A DNA stretch of 64,000 bases, from positions 1 through 64,000 of the forward strand of contig NZ_FNQT01000007.1 of NCBI RefSeq assembly GCF_900107665.1, written 5' to 3'. The DNA comes from Haloplanus vescus. Its GTDB lineage: Archaea; Halobacteriota; Halobacteria; Halobacteriales; Haloferacaceae. This document shows positions 35,168-43,759 of the stretch, in pieces. A program made the position numbers and the translations under genes. Position 1 is the stretch's first letter; the number at the start of each line of letters is the position of its first letter. The notes under the pieces are model-generated. The model saw nothing but the letters and a program-made list of their open reading frames with translations. It did not search any database and was not told the DNA's origin.

Positions 35168-36532
35168 ATGTTGACCGGTCGGGGTCTCCGAGGGCTAAAA
35201 CGGGGGCTGAGCGACGACCCATGGCGACTAGCCCTCATCGCGGCGACGATTTCGGTGTTCGCTATATCGATGGTTCGGACGGCTCTGTTTTCGCCGACAC
35301 TCATCAACTACGACGGTGCGTTCTACGCTCACGCCGGCTGGTATACGACAAAAGGAGCAATCCCGTACGTCACGTTCTGGGACGTGAAGCCACCGCTGGT
35401 GTTCGAGTGGACGGCGTTGCTCGCGTTCTTCGCGTTCGACAATATGTTATTATTGCACGCGTACCACGTCGCGACCACAAGCGCTGTCGCGGCAGGTTCG
35501 GTGCTCCTCGTCGGTTACCTGACGACGGAGTTGACCGAGAGCAGCCTCGCAGGGTTCTGTGCTGGTGCCGTGTTGCTAGCCTATCCTGGTTTCCACTACC
35601 TAGCAGCCCACGGCTTCCGGCCGAAATACTTCACCCTGTTCTTCGGGCTGGCAGCCCTCTACCTCCATTACTCGGGACAGTCGCTGGCGAGCGGAGTAGC
35701 CGCCGCAGCCGCGGCAGGATTCTGGCAGTTCGGAGCCGTCTTCCCGGTAGTCGTGCTCGGATTGGAGTACCAACGGACGCGAACCGTACCGGTACGGGCC
35801 CTGACCGGGATGGCAGCGACCACGCTCGTCGTCGTCACACCGTTCGTTTTCTGGGGGGCCATCGAGCCGATGTTCGTTGAGGTCGTCGTTGCCCCGTTCC
35901 TGCTCTCAGAGACCTTTGAGCCGTTCGTTCGACTGTGGAAAGGCTTTCGCTTCCTAGGGTACCTCATCCCGATAGTGTTAATCGGGGCGGCCGGTATCGT
36001 CGGAACCCTGCGAAACGAGTTTGACACACGGTGGTGGGTGTTCGTCGTTGGCACGTGGTACGGGCTTCAGATATTCTACTTCGATTTGGATGGTTTCCCA
36101 GACCTGTTCCTCGGTGTCGCTATCGTCGGTATCGGGTTCGGGCTCATCGTCGCCGAAGTCTCTCTGCCGACCCAGCGTGGCATCGTTGCTGTGGTGGTGA
36201 CTGTCTTATTCATCAGCGGCGTATTCCTCGGTGGGATTGGCCTCGTCGCAGAGCCGCTTACTACGACAGAAGACGGAGTAACGTACGGTGATAAGTCGGT
36301 GGCGACCGACGCATTAGGCGACGTGGGAAAATGGCTTTTCGGCCCAGTTGGCTCGGGCAGCGAGGCCGAGAGCGCAGCAGGAGCGGGCCCAACGAACCTG
36401 TACGACCCTCCCGACGCCCGGAGCCTGTACTGGAATCAGCATCGACCATGCCACTACTTTATTGGGACTATGGGTGCTAATTGGATCAAACAAACTGACG
36501 GTCGCTACGTTGAGATGTCCTGCTACGAATGA
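35168..36532 (+). CDS. GT-C-type membrane glycosyltransferase (GT39/GT83-like)
   Basis: A 454-residue protein with about ten to eleven transmembrane helices. The first extracellular loop contains INYDGAFYAHAGW, where the Asp fits the catalytic/metal position of GT-C enzymes, followed by FWDVKPPLVFEW. Such enzymes move a sugar from a polyprenyl-phosphate-linked donor to a glycan or protein on the outer face of the membrane. The soluble C-terminal tail (about residues 385-454) ends with two cysteines (RPCHYF, MSCYE). The stop overlaps the next gene's start (ATGA). It is divergent from the UbiA-family gene that could make its donor. Confidence 0.82.
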   Translation: MLTGRGLRGLKRGLSDDPWRLALIAATISVFAISMVRTALFSPTLINYDGAFYAHAGWYTTKGAIPYVTFWDVKPPLVFEWTALLAFFAFDNMLLLHAYHVATTSAVAAGSVLLVGYLTTELTESSLAGFCAGAVLLAYPGFHYLAAHGFRPKYFTLFFGLAALYLHYSGQSLASGVAAAAAAGFWQFGAVFPVVVLGLEYQRTRTVPVRALTGMAATTLVVVTPFVFWGAIEPMFVEVVVAPFLLSETFEPFVRLWKGFRFLGYLIPIVLIGAAGIVGTLRNEFDTRWWVFVVGTWYGLQIFYFDLDGFPDLFLGVAIVGIGFGLIVAEVSLPTQRGIVAVVVTVLFISGVFLGGIGLVAEPLTTTEDGVTYGDKSVATDALGDVGKWLFGPVGSGSEAESAAGAGPTNLYDPPDARSLYWNQHRPCHYFIGTMGANWIKQTDGRYVEMSCYE

Positions 36533-37521
36533 GCAGGCGTATTAAAATCGGCAAAATAGCTCTCCGATACGGCTTCACGCTAATCGTCGTCGGAATCGCA
36601 TTTTATTATCTGATCCAGGAATTCGACATTCAGAGCGCGTTTGACACGTTACGCCGTGCCGACCCGTTGCTGTTCGCGGCGGCGATGCTGGCGTTCTACG
36701 TCTCGTTTCCCCTCCGCACCGAAAGATGGCGCTGGTTCCTCTCGGCCATCGACGTGGAAGCAGGACGACTCTCGGCGAACCTCATCCTCCTCGTCGGTTA
36801 CTACCTGAACACACTCGTTCCAGCTAAACTGGGGGACATCTACCGGAGTTACTTGGCAGCGGGCCGCTACGACGATCGGGTGTCCAGTATCGCAGGAACG
36901 ATTGCCGCTGAGCGAATCATCGACCTGTGCCTCTTGGCGGTCGGGCTCGTCTTCGCCTTGCCCATCGTCTTGACGCGGCGAACCGAATTCGTATCACGCG
37001 TGACGACCTGGGCAGTCGTGTTGCTGGTCGTTGTCGGAGTCGGGACCGTAGCTCTGCTCCGGTTCGATGTCATTCCACTTCCGGAGCGTATGAACTCGGC
37101 AGTCACGAGTTTCCGTCGTGGCCTCAGAGCGGCTAGCGGGCGTTCGCTCGGTGATCGCGTCTCCATCATGGCTCTCAGCGTCTCCGTGTGGAGCACGAAC
37201 ATCATCAGAACGGCGCTCGTCGCTGCCGCACTCGGCATTAACCTCTCGTTAGCCGAAATCACGCTCTTAGCGCTGCTAGTCGCCTTCTTATCGGGACTCC
37301 CGTGGGTGCCGGCGGGCATCGGTCTCGTTGAAGTGATCAGCACGAGCGTTCTCCTGAGCCTTGGTCTGTCGGCCGAAAGTGCACTTGCGTTGATACTGCT
37401 CGACAGAACAATCACGGTCGTCACGCTCGTCCTGCTTGGGACGCCGATATACGTGCTCGTTCTTCACTTCGACCAGTCGAAGCTGTCGGGAACCGTGGTG
37501 GCCGATGAGAAAACTCAGTAG
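36529..37521 (+). CDS. AglD-like / lysylphosphatidylglycerol-synthase-type membrane protein
   Basis: A 330-residue protein with about eight helices and the UPF0104 landmarks FPLRTERWRWFL, LVGYYLNTLVPAKLGDIYRSYL, 'AGTIAAERIIDL' and 'GLPWVPAGIGLVE'. The family includes the membrane half of AglD and is annotated as flippase-like. It is coupled to the GT-C gene by an ATGA overlap, so it may help present or flip the lipid-linked sugar. It converges on an AlkP-superfamily gene, one base between stops. Confidence 0.87.
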   Translation: MSRRIKIGKIALRYGFTLIVVGIAFYYLIQEFDIQSAFDTLRRADPLLFAAAMLAFYVSFPLRTERWRWFLSAIDVEAGRLSANLILLVGYYLNTLVPAKLGDIYRSYLAAGRYDDRVSSIAGTIAAERIIDLCLLAVGLVFALPIVLTRRTEFVSRVTTWAVVLLVVVGVGTVALLRFDVIPLPERMNSAVTSFRRGLRAASGRSLGDRVSIMALSVSVWSTNIIRTALVAAALGINLSLAEITLLALLVAFLSGLPWVPAGIGLVEVISTSVLLSLGLSAESALALILLDRTITVVTLVLLGTPIYVLVLHFDQSKLSGTVVADEKTQ

Positions 37522-37522
37522 T

Positions 37523-39088
37523 TCAGTTCGCGTACCCGAGACTCTCTAGTTGGGACCGCAGTTCTTCACGTTCCTCGTCGGTTATGTCGTCACCGCGACG
37601 CTCGAACTCAAGATCGAACTCTCTGAACGTTGGTTCGGAAGCCTCTTCGAACAGTTCTAACACGTCGCCGTCGAGACACGTCGGTATGTCTTCTGACATC
37701 GCGTACATCAACGTCGGAAGAACGTCCTCGAGCGACGGTTCGGAAAGTGCAGCGTCGGCATCGATACCTGACCCGGTCGCGAAGAACACACCCTTCTGCT
37801 TGTGCTCTGCATCGCGACCGATTATATGATCGGTGAGGACCTGGTCCGTAGCGAGAGCGAACCCGCGGGCGGTAAGGTAGCGGTAATCGGGTGTCTCGAT
37901 CATGAGGTCCGGCGCAAGGTCGATGGCGTCACCATCGAAATGCTCGGACGCACGGTGGACATTGGCGATGATGTATTCGCCGTCGACAGTGTAGTCGAGC
38001 AGCCCTTCTACGAGTGCATCGGTCCGATTGTCGTCCTCCACGAAAATCTGTCCGTAGTTCCCTCGGGAGAAGCAGGCACTACGGTCGGTATCGATGTCGT
38101 GTGTCCCGATCAACAACGCGTTTCGGAGCCCGGACAGCAGTTTTGCCTTCGATGACTCGTCGTCGAAACCGACGGACATCAGCCGCTCTCCCAGGCCTAG
38201 TAACGAAGCGACCCGATACGCGTTCAGCATATTGAGGCCCGCCTTTGAGAGCGTGTCGCGCATCTTCGTGCCGAGGCCGCTCTTCAGTTCGAGGAAGCCG
38301 AGGTCACGGAGGACGTTGTTGAGGAACAGCGTCTTGTCCACCGGACCGAACCCGTGGTCGCTGAGTATGATGAGCAGGTACTCCTCATCCATCGCCTCCA
38401 ATCGCTGGCGAGTCTCTCGTAGTACGCGATCAGCTTCTTGATAGATATCGTGCAGTTCCGGGTCGTCCCACGCGACGTGGGCGATGTCGTCGGTCTGTTT
38501 GAACACAGTGACCAGGAGGTCCCACTCTTTCTCGTCGAGTGCGTGGTTGTGAAACCGTTCGATGGCGTCGAACTGTCTGAACTGGTCTTCGATGAAATCC
38601 TCGCGGTTCGTGCCGTCGAAGTGTACCTTCGCGTGCATCTCACCTGGATCGACTGGGGACGTCTCTTCCAGTTCGGGGGGCCAGAATGACTGCTCGCGAT
38701 GCGGTGTAGGGTAGCCACTCACCGCGAACCCGTCGAACTCGTCAACGGGGTAGGTCACGGGCATCCCGACAACACCGACGCGTTTGCCGACGGCGTTGAG
38801 ATAGTCCCACATCGCCGGGGCTTGTCGCGTGTTCGACGTCGTGAGATCGAACTCCGCGGAGTCGGGTGCCGAACGAGAGATGAAGTCGTACACCCCGTGC
38901 TTTCCTGGGTTCACCCCAGTGAGAAACGAGCTCCACGCCATCGCCGATATCGGAATCACCGTTGAGTCCAGTTGCGAGTAGAGTCCGTCCCCGCGGAGAT
39001 CTTCGAAGCCGGGCATCTTCCCCTCTGACTCAAGTCGGTCGAGCAACGTCGGCTCAACGCCATCGAATCCTAGTACGACCGTCTTCAT
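37523..39088 (-). CDS. AlkP-superfamily nucleotide pyrophosphatase/phosphodiesterase-type protein
   Basis: A 521-residue soluble protein. MKTVVLGFDGVEPTLLDRL carries the first metal Asp. The nucleophile site is 'PISAMAWSSFLTGVNPGKHGVYDF'. 'VFKQTDDIAHVAWDD' and 'IILSDHGFGPVD' provide the remaining ligands. This is the type I phosphodiesterase/nucleotide pyrophosphatase branch, whose members often handle nucleotide- or lipid-diphospho compounds. ATG 39088 is chosen at the first beta strand; a longer frame begins 19 codons upstream. The C-terminus LESLGYAN echoes the tail of the sulfatase-like proteins. Confidence 0.87.
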   Translation of the reverse strand: MKTVVLGFDGVEPTLLDRLESEGKMPGFEDLRGDGLYSQLDSTVIPISAMAWSSFLTGVNPGKHGVYDFISRSAPDSAEFDLTTSNTRQAPAMWDYLNAVGKRVGVVGMPVTYPVDEFDGFAVSGYPTPHREQSFWPPELEETSPVDPGEMHAKVHFDGTNREDFIEDQFRQFDAIERFHNHALDEKEWDLLVTVFKQTDDIAHVAWDDPELHDIYQEADRVLRETRQRLEAMDEEYLLIILSDHGFGPVDKTLFLNNVLRDLGFLELKSGLGTKMRDTLSKAGLNMLNAYRVASLLGLGERLMSVGFDDESSKAKLLSGLRNALLIGTHDIDTDRSACFSRGNYGQIFVEDDNRTDALVEGLLDYTVDGEYIIANVHRASEHFDGDAIDLAPDLMIETPDYRYLTARGFALATDQVLTDHIIGRDAEHKQKGVFFATGSGIDADAALSEPSLEDVLPTLMYAMSEDIPTCLDGDVLELFEEASEPTFREFDLEFERRGDDITDEEREELRSQLESLGYAN

Positions 39089-39112
39089 TTGTCTGTCTGG
39101 AGAGTAAGAGTC

Positions 39113-39119
39113 TATATAA
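39113..39119 (-). promoter_or_regulatory. TATA element for the AlkP-superfamily gene
   Basis: 'tatataa', read on the minus strand as TTATATA, lies 25-31 bases upstream of the ATG at 39088. This is leaderless spacing. Confidence 0.6.
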
Positions 39120-39406
39120 TCCTTGTTACGCACTTCTCCTCGCAAACATCGGTAGTCCCCATCACGTCAGGCAGTAGTCATGATAGCCGTGATTAGATTC
39201 TCAGAGAACGCCCCGCTCGTTTTTTCAGGGGCGACCCGTCCGTGACTCAAGAAACATAGATGCCATACAGACACTTGATATCGGCGTGTGAAATAGATTG
39301 GTGCGAAATAATGCTAGAGTCTGCCGATTACTGTCAGGGGTGCGGATAACTCCTAGCTCCGGCCCGAACCTATCGCTGTCCTCTATAACGTGCCGGAGGT
39401 AGCGTT

Positions 39407-39411
39407 GGAGG
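39407..39411 (+). promoter_or_regulatory. Shine-Dalgarno of the second PHP gene
   Basis: GGAGG seven bases before ATG 39419 marks the start of the PHP gene and indicates a leadered message. Confidence 0.6.
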
Positions 39412-39418
39412 CCATCAA

Positions 39419-40057
39419 ATGAGGCGCTACGATCTGCAGGTACACACCGACGCGTCCCCCTGTTCCAGAGCCGCACCGGAAGAGATAGTTACTGCTGCCA
39501 TCGAAGCGGGCCTCGATGGCGTCGCGATTACCAATCACGATACGCTTGACGGCTACGCGGAAGTGGTTGCTCAGGCTCCTGAACGACTGGATATAATTCC
39601 CGGTGTCGAAGTGACGACGACGCAAGGACATATGCTCGCTCTCGGTGTGTCGACGGTCCCGCCGCAAGCCGACCCCTGTGCCGTTATCGACCACATTCAC
39701 GAGCAGGGTGGTGTCGCTGTTCTCTCACATCCGTTTGATACCTTCCGCGAGTCCTACATTGATTCACTTGACGAGATCGGCGATAAGGTGGACGCCGTCG
39801 AGGTGACGAATTCCCGGTGTATTCTCCCACGCTTCAATCGACGCGCTCGGGAGTTTGCTGACCGTCGTGGACTCTCCGTCACTGGTGGAAGCGATGCACA
39901 CTTCGCGATGGAAGTGGGACGCGCTGTCACCGAGTGTAGTGGCCCGGTTCTCGACGCGATTCAAGCGGACGAGACGCAGGCTGGCGGTCGGGGTGGTTAT
40001 CTGTCCGGTCATGTCGCGACGAAATTGAACGACGCACTCGCAGTACTGAACGTATGA
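39419..40057 (+). CDS. PHP-domain phosphoesterase (paralogue)
   Basis: A 212-residue PHP protein closely similar to the one at 33577-34221, including the shared ending GGYLSGHVATKLNDAL. All metal motifs are kept: DLQVHTDASPCS (the first position is Q-V-H, with the aligned HxH partly altered), ITNHDTL, GVEVTTTQGH, AVLSHPFDTF and GGSDAHF. The first motif reads LQVH instead of IHVH, so one metal ligand may be changed. The stop overlaps the start of the AglD-like pseudogene (ATGA), so its partner is a membrane protein too. Confidence 0.87.
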   Translation: MRRYDLQVHTDASPCSRAAPEEIVTAAIEAGLDGVAITNHDTLDGYAEVVAQAPERLDIIPGVEVTTTQGHMLALGVSTVPPQADPCAVIDHIHEQGGVAVLSHPFDTFRESYIDSLDEIGDKVDAVEVTNSRCILPRFNRRAREFADRRGLSVTGGSDAHFAMEVGRAVTECSGPVLDAIQADETQAGGRGGYLSGHVATKLNDALAVLNV

Positions 40058-41015
40058 CCGGCTATCTCGCCGCTATCCGGCGTGCGGTTCGGTCACACGG
40101 CCTCTGGCTGACCGCGCTCCTGACAGTTGCGGTGTTTCTGGGGCTGTTCGCGTTCGGACAAGCGGCCGCAGTCGCAGACGCAATCGCCTCGCTCCACCCG
40201 TGGCGGATAGGTGCCGTCTTCGGACTCGTGGCTATGAGCTACGCTATCAGGTTCTTGAAATGGGAGTTCTATCTTCGAACGCTCGGAATTGACGTCCCAC
40301 CCCGCCGGAGCTTCGTCGTCTTCGTCAGTGGACTTATGATGGTCGTAACCCCCGGCAAGGCAGGCGTGGTGTGGAAGGCGTGGTTCCTGCGAGATCTGGA
40401 GAGCATCCCGGTCAGCCGTACTGCACCCATTGTCGGAGCGGAACGCGTCACCGATTTGTTAGCGCTCGCCACGTTTGCGCTCCTCGGGCTAGTCGTGTTC
40501 CAGCAATCGTCCACAGCTGTCGTCGTCGTGACGGCAGTATTCGTCTCTGGGCTAGTACTTCTTCAGTGGTAGACGTTAGCACTCCACCTTCTGCAGGCCT
40601 TGGAGCGGATACCGGTTATCAGTGATTATGCCGACGAGCTAGAGGAGTTCTACCAGAATGCGTACACGCCCTTCCGTCCTCAACCACTCGTCGCAGCAAT
40701 GATCATCAGCCTCCTCGCGTGGGGCCTAGAAGGAGTGGCACTTTGGTCGTTCTGGGCGGATTCAGCCCCAGAGCGTCGTTGCTCTCGGCTCTGTTCGTGT
40801 TCGGACTTGGATCGGTCATCGGTGCTGCGAGTTTACTTCCAGGGGGATTGGCCGCTGCCGAGGCGAGCATGGTCAGCACACTCGTCATTCTCGGCTACTC
40901 ACGAACCATCGCAGTCAGTTCCACGCTGGTCATCCGCGTCGGTACGCTATGGTTCGGTGCAGTAATCGGGACGCTAGTGTTCCTGTCCTATCGGGCGTAC
41001 CGTCGACGCAGTTAG
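40054..41015 (+). pseudogene. AglD-like (UPF0104) membrane protein gene, broken by a stop and a frameshift
   Basis: The first 172 codons read as a normal UPF0104 protein (YAIRFLKWEFYL, 'VVTPGKAGVVWKAWFL', 'VGAERVTDLLAL'). An in-frame TAG at 40570-40572 interrupts it. The same frame continues sensibly (LERIPVISDYADELEEF... up to LEGVA). Near 40740 the frame shifts by one, and the third stretch (LGGFSPRASLLSALFVFG...'SLLPGGLAAAEASM') ends at 41015 with YRRRS. All three parts together make a full-length family member. The gene is probably inactive. Confidence 0.85.
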
Positions 41016-41680
41016 AGCTCTCCGTCTCGATAGGCCCTCGCCACACGGTAAGCCGGCTGTGCGAGAATCAGTGCGGAAGCGAGCGATGCCCCGACCAGAA
41101 AGAGGACCCCAGTCCCTGAGATTGCCCCCAATGCAAAGCGATGTATAGACTGTCCGAGCAGAACGTAGAACAGGGCCCACGGCAGTTCACCCAGTAATGT
41201 CCCGATCGCGAAGGTCGTCGTCGAAACTCCGGCGACACCCGCAGTGTACGACACTGCATCCGCCGGCGCAGGCGATATCCGCGCTGCGATCATTCCGCGT
41301 ACCTCCCCGGTTGTGTCGGCGACGGCAGCGCCTCGTTCAGCGAAGTGAGCGAAGTAATCTGATCGTTCTCGGAAGTGCGTCGCCACGATGTACGGCGGAT
41401 AACTGGTGAACAACGTGCCGCACAGGGCAACGAGCAATCCTGCCGGAACACCGTACATGTAGCCGACGAACACCGAAAACGGACTAAGCGGCCACAGCAG
41501 AAATGGTCGTACGAGGTATAGCACGAATATCACGACGAGAATGGTGGTCCAGTGGTGGTGTCTCGACTGGATAGTATCCAGCAGCTGTGTCGGTGAGGTC
41601 CATAGACCGACCGCTCCGAGAAGAATCAGGAGAGTGAACGCGAGGAGCGCAAAGAGGGGTTGTCGGGAGAACGGCGACAT
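41012..41680 (-). CDS. TVP38/TMEM64 (DedA-like) family membrane protein
   Basis: A 222-residue protein with about six hydrophobic segments and the VTT-domain landmarks FLLWPLSPFSVFVGYMYG near residue 70 and 'ISPAPADAVSYTAGVAGVSTTTFAIGTLLGELPWALFYVLLG'. The family helps maintain membranes and scramble lipids in other organisms. ATG 41680 (MSPFSRQPLF) is preferred to a TTG ten codons upstream. It converges on the AglD-like pseudogene with a four-base overlap. Confidence 0.87.
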   Translation of the reverse strand: MSPFSRQPLFALLAFTLLILLGAVGLWTSPTQLLDTIQSRHHHWTTILVVIFVLYLVRPFLLWPLSPFSVFVGYMYGVPAGLLVALCGTLFTSYPPYIVATHFRERSDYFAHFAERGAAVADTTGEVRGMIAARISPAPADAVSYTAGVAGVSTTTFAIGTLLGELPWALFYVLLGQSIHRFALGAISGTGVLFLVGASLASALILAQPAYRVARAYRDGEL

Positions 41681-41738
41681 CAGTAGTAATTCCGACGTGA
41701 CGCTATTCAACGTTGTGTGACACCGGAAGCCACGGGAG

Positions 41739-43220
41739 CTACGACGTTCCGACGAGCGTCCGTAACGTGTCCCGACCGATATCGATAGCGGCGTGGCGCA
41801 GATACTCGTCGAGAACGAACATAAGCGAGACGTAGACTACCGCTCCGACTCCGACGACGGCGAGCAGTGATAGCCAGCCAGTAATCGGGTAGCTGTCGGC
41901 AAGATAATTGACTATACCCCACATAATCACCCCGCTACCGAGCTGATACGCCACTCGCGTCGGGGCGGCGATGCGCCCGAACTCGGAGCGGAGTAGCAGT
42001 GCGACGATGCTGAGGTCGACGATGTGCGAGATCACGACGGCGACGGTGACAGCCGTGATTCCGAACCGGGGGAGCAGCGTGACGATCAAAGCGACGCGAA
42101 CGGCGAGCGCGACGGTCCTCGTCTTCATCGAAAGATCCGGACGGTCGCTACCGTCGAAAAAGGAGTCTGCGATGGTATCGTACGTATTGACGACGTGATA
42201 GAGACTGAGGACCGCGAGGACGGCACCCGTCCCGCTGAACGTCGGCCCGAAGACAGTCACCATTAACGCATCCGGGATGGCGAGACTCCCGAACATGATG
42301 GGAATCGCCAGAACCGCGGCATAGGCGGTTGAGAGTCGGAAGTCGTCGAGAGAAGAATCTGCATTCCCGTCGCTTGAGACGGCGGACACACGCACCATCA
42401 ACGCCGGTGCGATGCTACCGCCGACATAGCTCCCGAGCATCAGCAGTCGCATCGCTGAGGTGTAGTACCCAGCGACGGCTTCTCCGAGGAACGTCCCGAG
42501 GATGAGCACCGGAAGCCTGTCATATATAGTGCCGAGTCCGGACGTGACGACGCTCCACTGGGCGAAGTCGGCGATCGACCGTAGCGTCGCCACGGACGGT
42601 CGTTCGACACTCACTTCGGAAGCCCACAGAACGACGAGTGCGACGACCATCGTCGTAAGAGCCGTGCCGGCGAGCAGACCAATGACGCCGAAGCCGGCGA
42701 GCAGGAACGCGACCTGTGCACCCGTCTCCACGATTCCGTGGGCGTTGTCAGTGAGCGTCGCAAAACCCGTCTTTCCCCGGCTCCGGTACGTGTCGAGTAG
42801 GAGCATATAGAAGATGCGGCTGGCGAAGACGGCGAACGCGCCGGCGACGATTGCGGGGCCGTATTGGAGCAGGGTGGGAGCGACAGCAAACACCGTGGCG
42901 ACGATGGCCCCGATGGCCAGCGCGTATACCGCCCCATACGCGAGGCCCCCACCGAAGAATGTCGCGGGATCAAGGTCGCTCTCGCTCCCACGTTTCATCA
43001 CCGACTGGCCGATGCCGGCGATTGGGAATAGACATACCTTCACGATGGCGAGAATCACGTAGAACTTCCCGAGGCCGTCGGCACCGAGGACGTTCGCGAA
43101 GAGGACGAGACCGAGAAAGCTGATACCCGCGTCGACGAAGTTCCCCGCGAGGGAGAGGCTTGCCTGATTACGGATGTTGATGAACTGACTGGAGTCCGAG
43201 TCGTCCTCGCGATCATCCAT
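41739..43220 (-). CDS. Wzx/MATE-type polysaccharide flippase
   Basis: A 493-residue membrane protein with about 12-14 helices. It begins with the family's acidic tail then NQASLSLAGNFVDAGISFLGLVLFANVLGADGLGKFY. It belongs to the oligosaccharide flippase superfamily (includes AglR of Haloferax N-glycosylation) and should move lipid-linked glycan across the membrane. It sits near the end of the glycan island, 58 bases upstream of the TVP38 gene on the same strand. Confidence 0.9.
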   Translation of the reverse strand: MDDREDDSDSSQFINIRNQASLSLAGNFVDAGISFLGLVLFANVLGADGLGKFYVILAIVKVCLFPIAGIGQSVMKRGSESDLDPATFFGGGLAYGAVYALAIGAIVATVFAVAPTLLQYGPAIVAGAFAVFASRIFYMLLLDTYRSRGKTGFATLTDNAHGIVETGAQVAFLLAGFGVIGLLAGTALTTMVVALVVLWASEVSVERPSVATLRSIADFAQWSVVTSGLGTIYDRLPVLILGTFLGEAVAGYYTSAMRLLMLGSYVGGSIAPALMVRVSAVSSDGNADSSLDDFRLSTAYAAVLAIPIMFGSLAIPDALMVTVFGPTFSGTGAVLAVLSLYHVVNTYDTIADSFFDGSDRPDLSMKTRTVALAVRVALIVTLLPRFGITAVTVAVVISHIVDLSIVALLLRSEFGRIAAPTRVAYQLGSGVIMWGIVNYLADSYPITGWLSLLAVVGVGAVVYVSLMFVLDEYLRHAAIDIGRDTLRTLVGTS

Positions 43221-43252
43221 GTCTGGTCAGATGTAGACCACTGATACCGTGT

Positions 43253-43516
43253 TCACGTATCCTGCCCACAGACTCGCTTGATACCGTCCCCGATGCCCAT
43301 CTTCCGCACCCAATCAACCTTGCTCGTCGCCTTTGAGATGTCGGCTATCATGTCGTAGACGTAGATATCGTTGGCGGATTGTGCGATGATATTCCCAGAT
43401 ACACCGCGACATTCGTCGTCAAGCGCGATAACGTCGTTGCCCGGGGCCAGATTGTTCGTGAGGTTCGGACCAATAAAGCCAGCATCGCCGGTAACGAGAA
43501 TGCGCTTCTTCGGCAT
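43253..43516 (-). pseudogene. NAD-dependent nucleotide-sugar epimerase remnant with internal deletion
   Basis: The 87-residue frame starts MPKKRILVTGDAGFIGPNL, the Rossmann start of UDP-sugar epimerases, followed by NDVIALDDE. It then jumps to the normal C-terminus of such proteins (MIADISKATSKVDW...MGIGDGIKRV). The central 200 or so residues, with the catalytic SYK and YxxxK region, are missing. The join lies near residues 45-55. It cannot be an active enzyme. Confidence 0.8.
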
Positions 43517-43588
43517 AATCCGCGATTTCGTCTTTTCGTCAATAAGCATGCTGTTTCAGTATAATCCCTGATGTTGTTAATTAGCCGG

Positions 43589-43609
43589 TAGCCGGAATAT
43601 CTCCGGCTA
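43589..43609. terminator. 7-bp hairpin after the epimerase remnant start region
   Basis: TAGCCGG (43589-43595) pairs with CCGGCTA (43603-43609) around a 7-base AT loop. It lies in an AT-rich 240-base gap between divergent genes, so it may be a remnant terminator or an operator. No T-tract follows. Confidence 0.3.
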
Positions 43610-43759
43610 TGTGGAAAATATTCTTCATACATCGAAATGCTGCGTGTCGTATACGGCGTTCGAAAGAGAATAGATTGTTGTCGAAGATCTGACCGACCTC
43701 TCGAGATATATGAGAGCGAATCGGCACGAATAAACGAAGTCTGAGAGCTACACAAAAGT

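Larger units (their letters stand above)
39089..39418. other. intergenic region between divergent AlkP and PHP genes
   Basis: About 330 bases without coding potential hold both promoters. A 'tatataa' (39113-39119) stands 25-31 bases from the minus-strand ATG. 'ctataa' (39383-39388) stands before the plus-strand PHP gene, which also has GGAGG at 39407-39411, seven bases before its ATG. Between them I see nothing recognisable. Confidence 0.55.

Noticed and set aside
40570-40572. TAG in the AglD-like gene as a possible pyrrolysine codon or programmed readthrough
   Set aside because: Haloarchaea are not known to use pyrrolysine, many genes here end in TAG, and a frameshift follows in the same gene, so decay is simpler.
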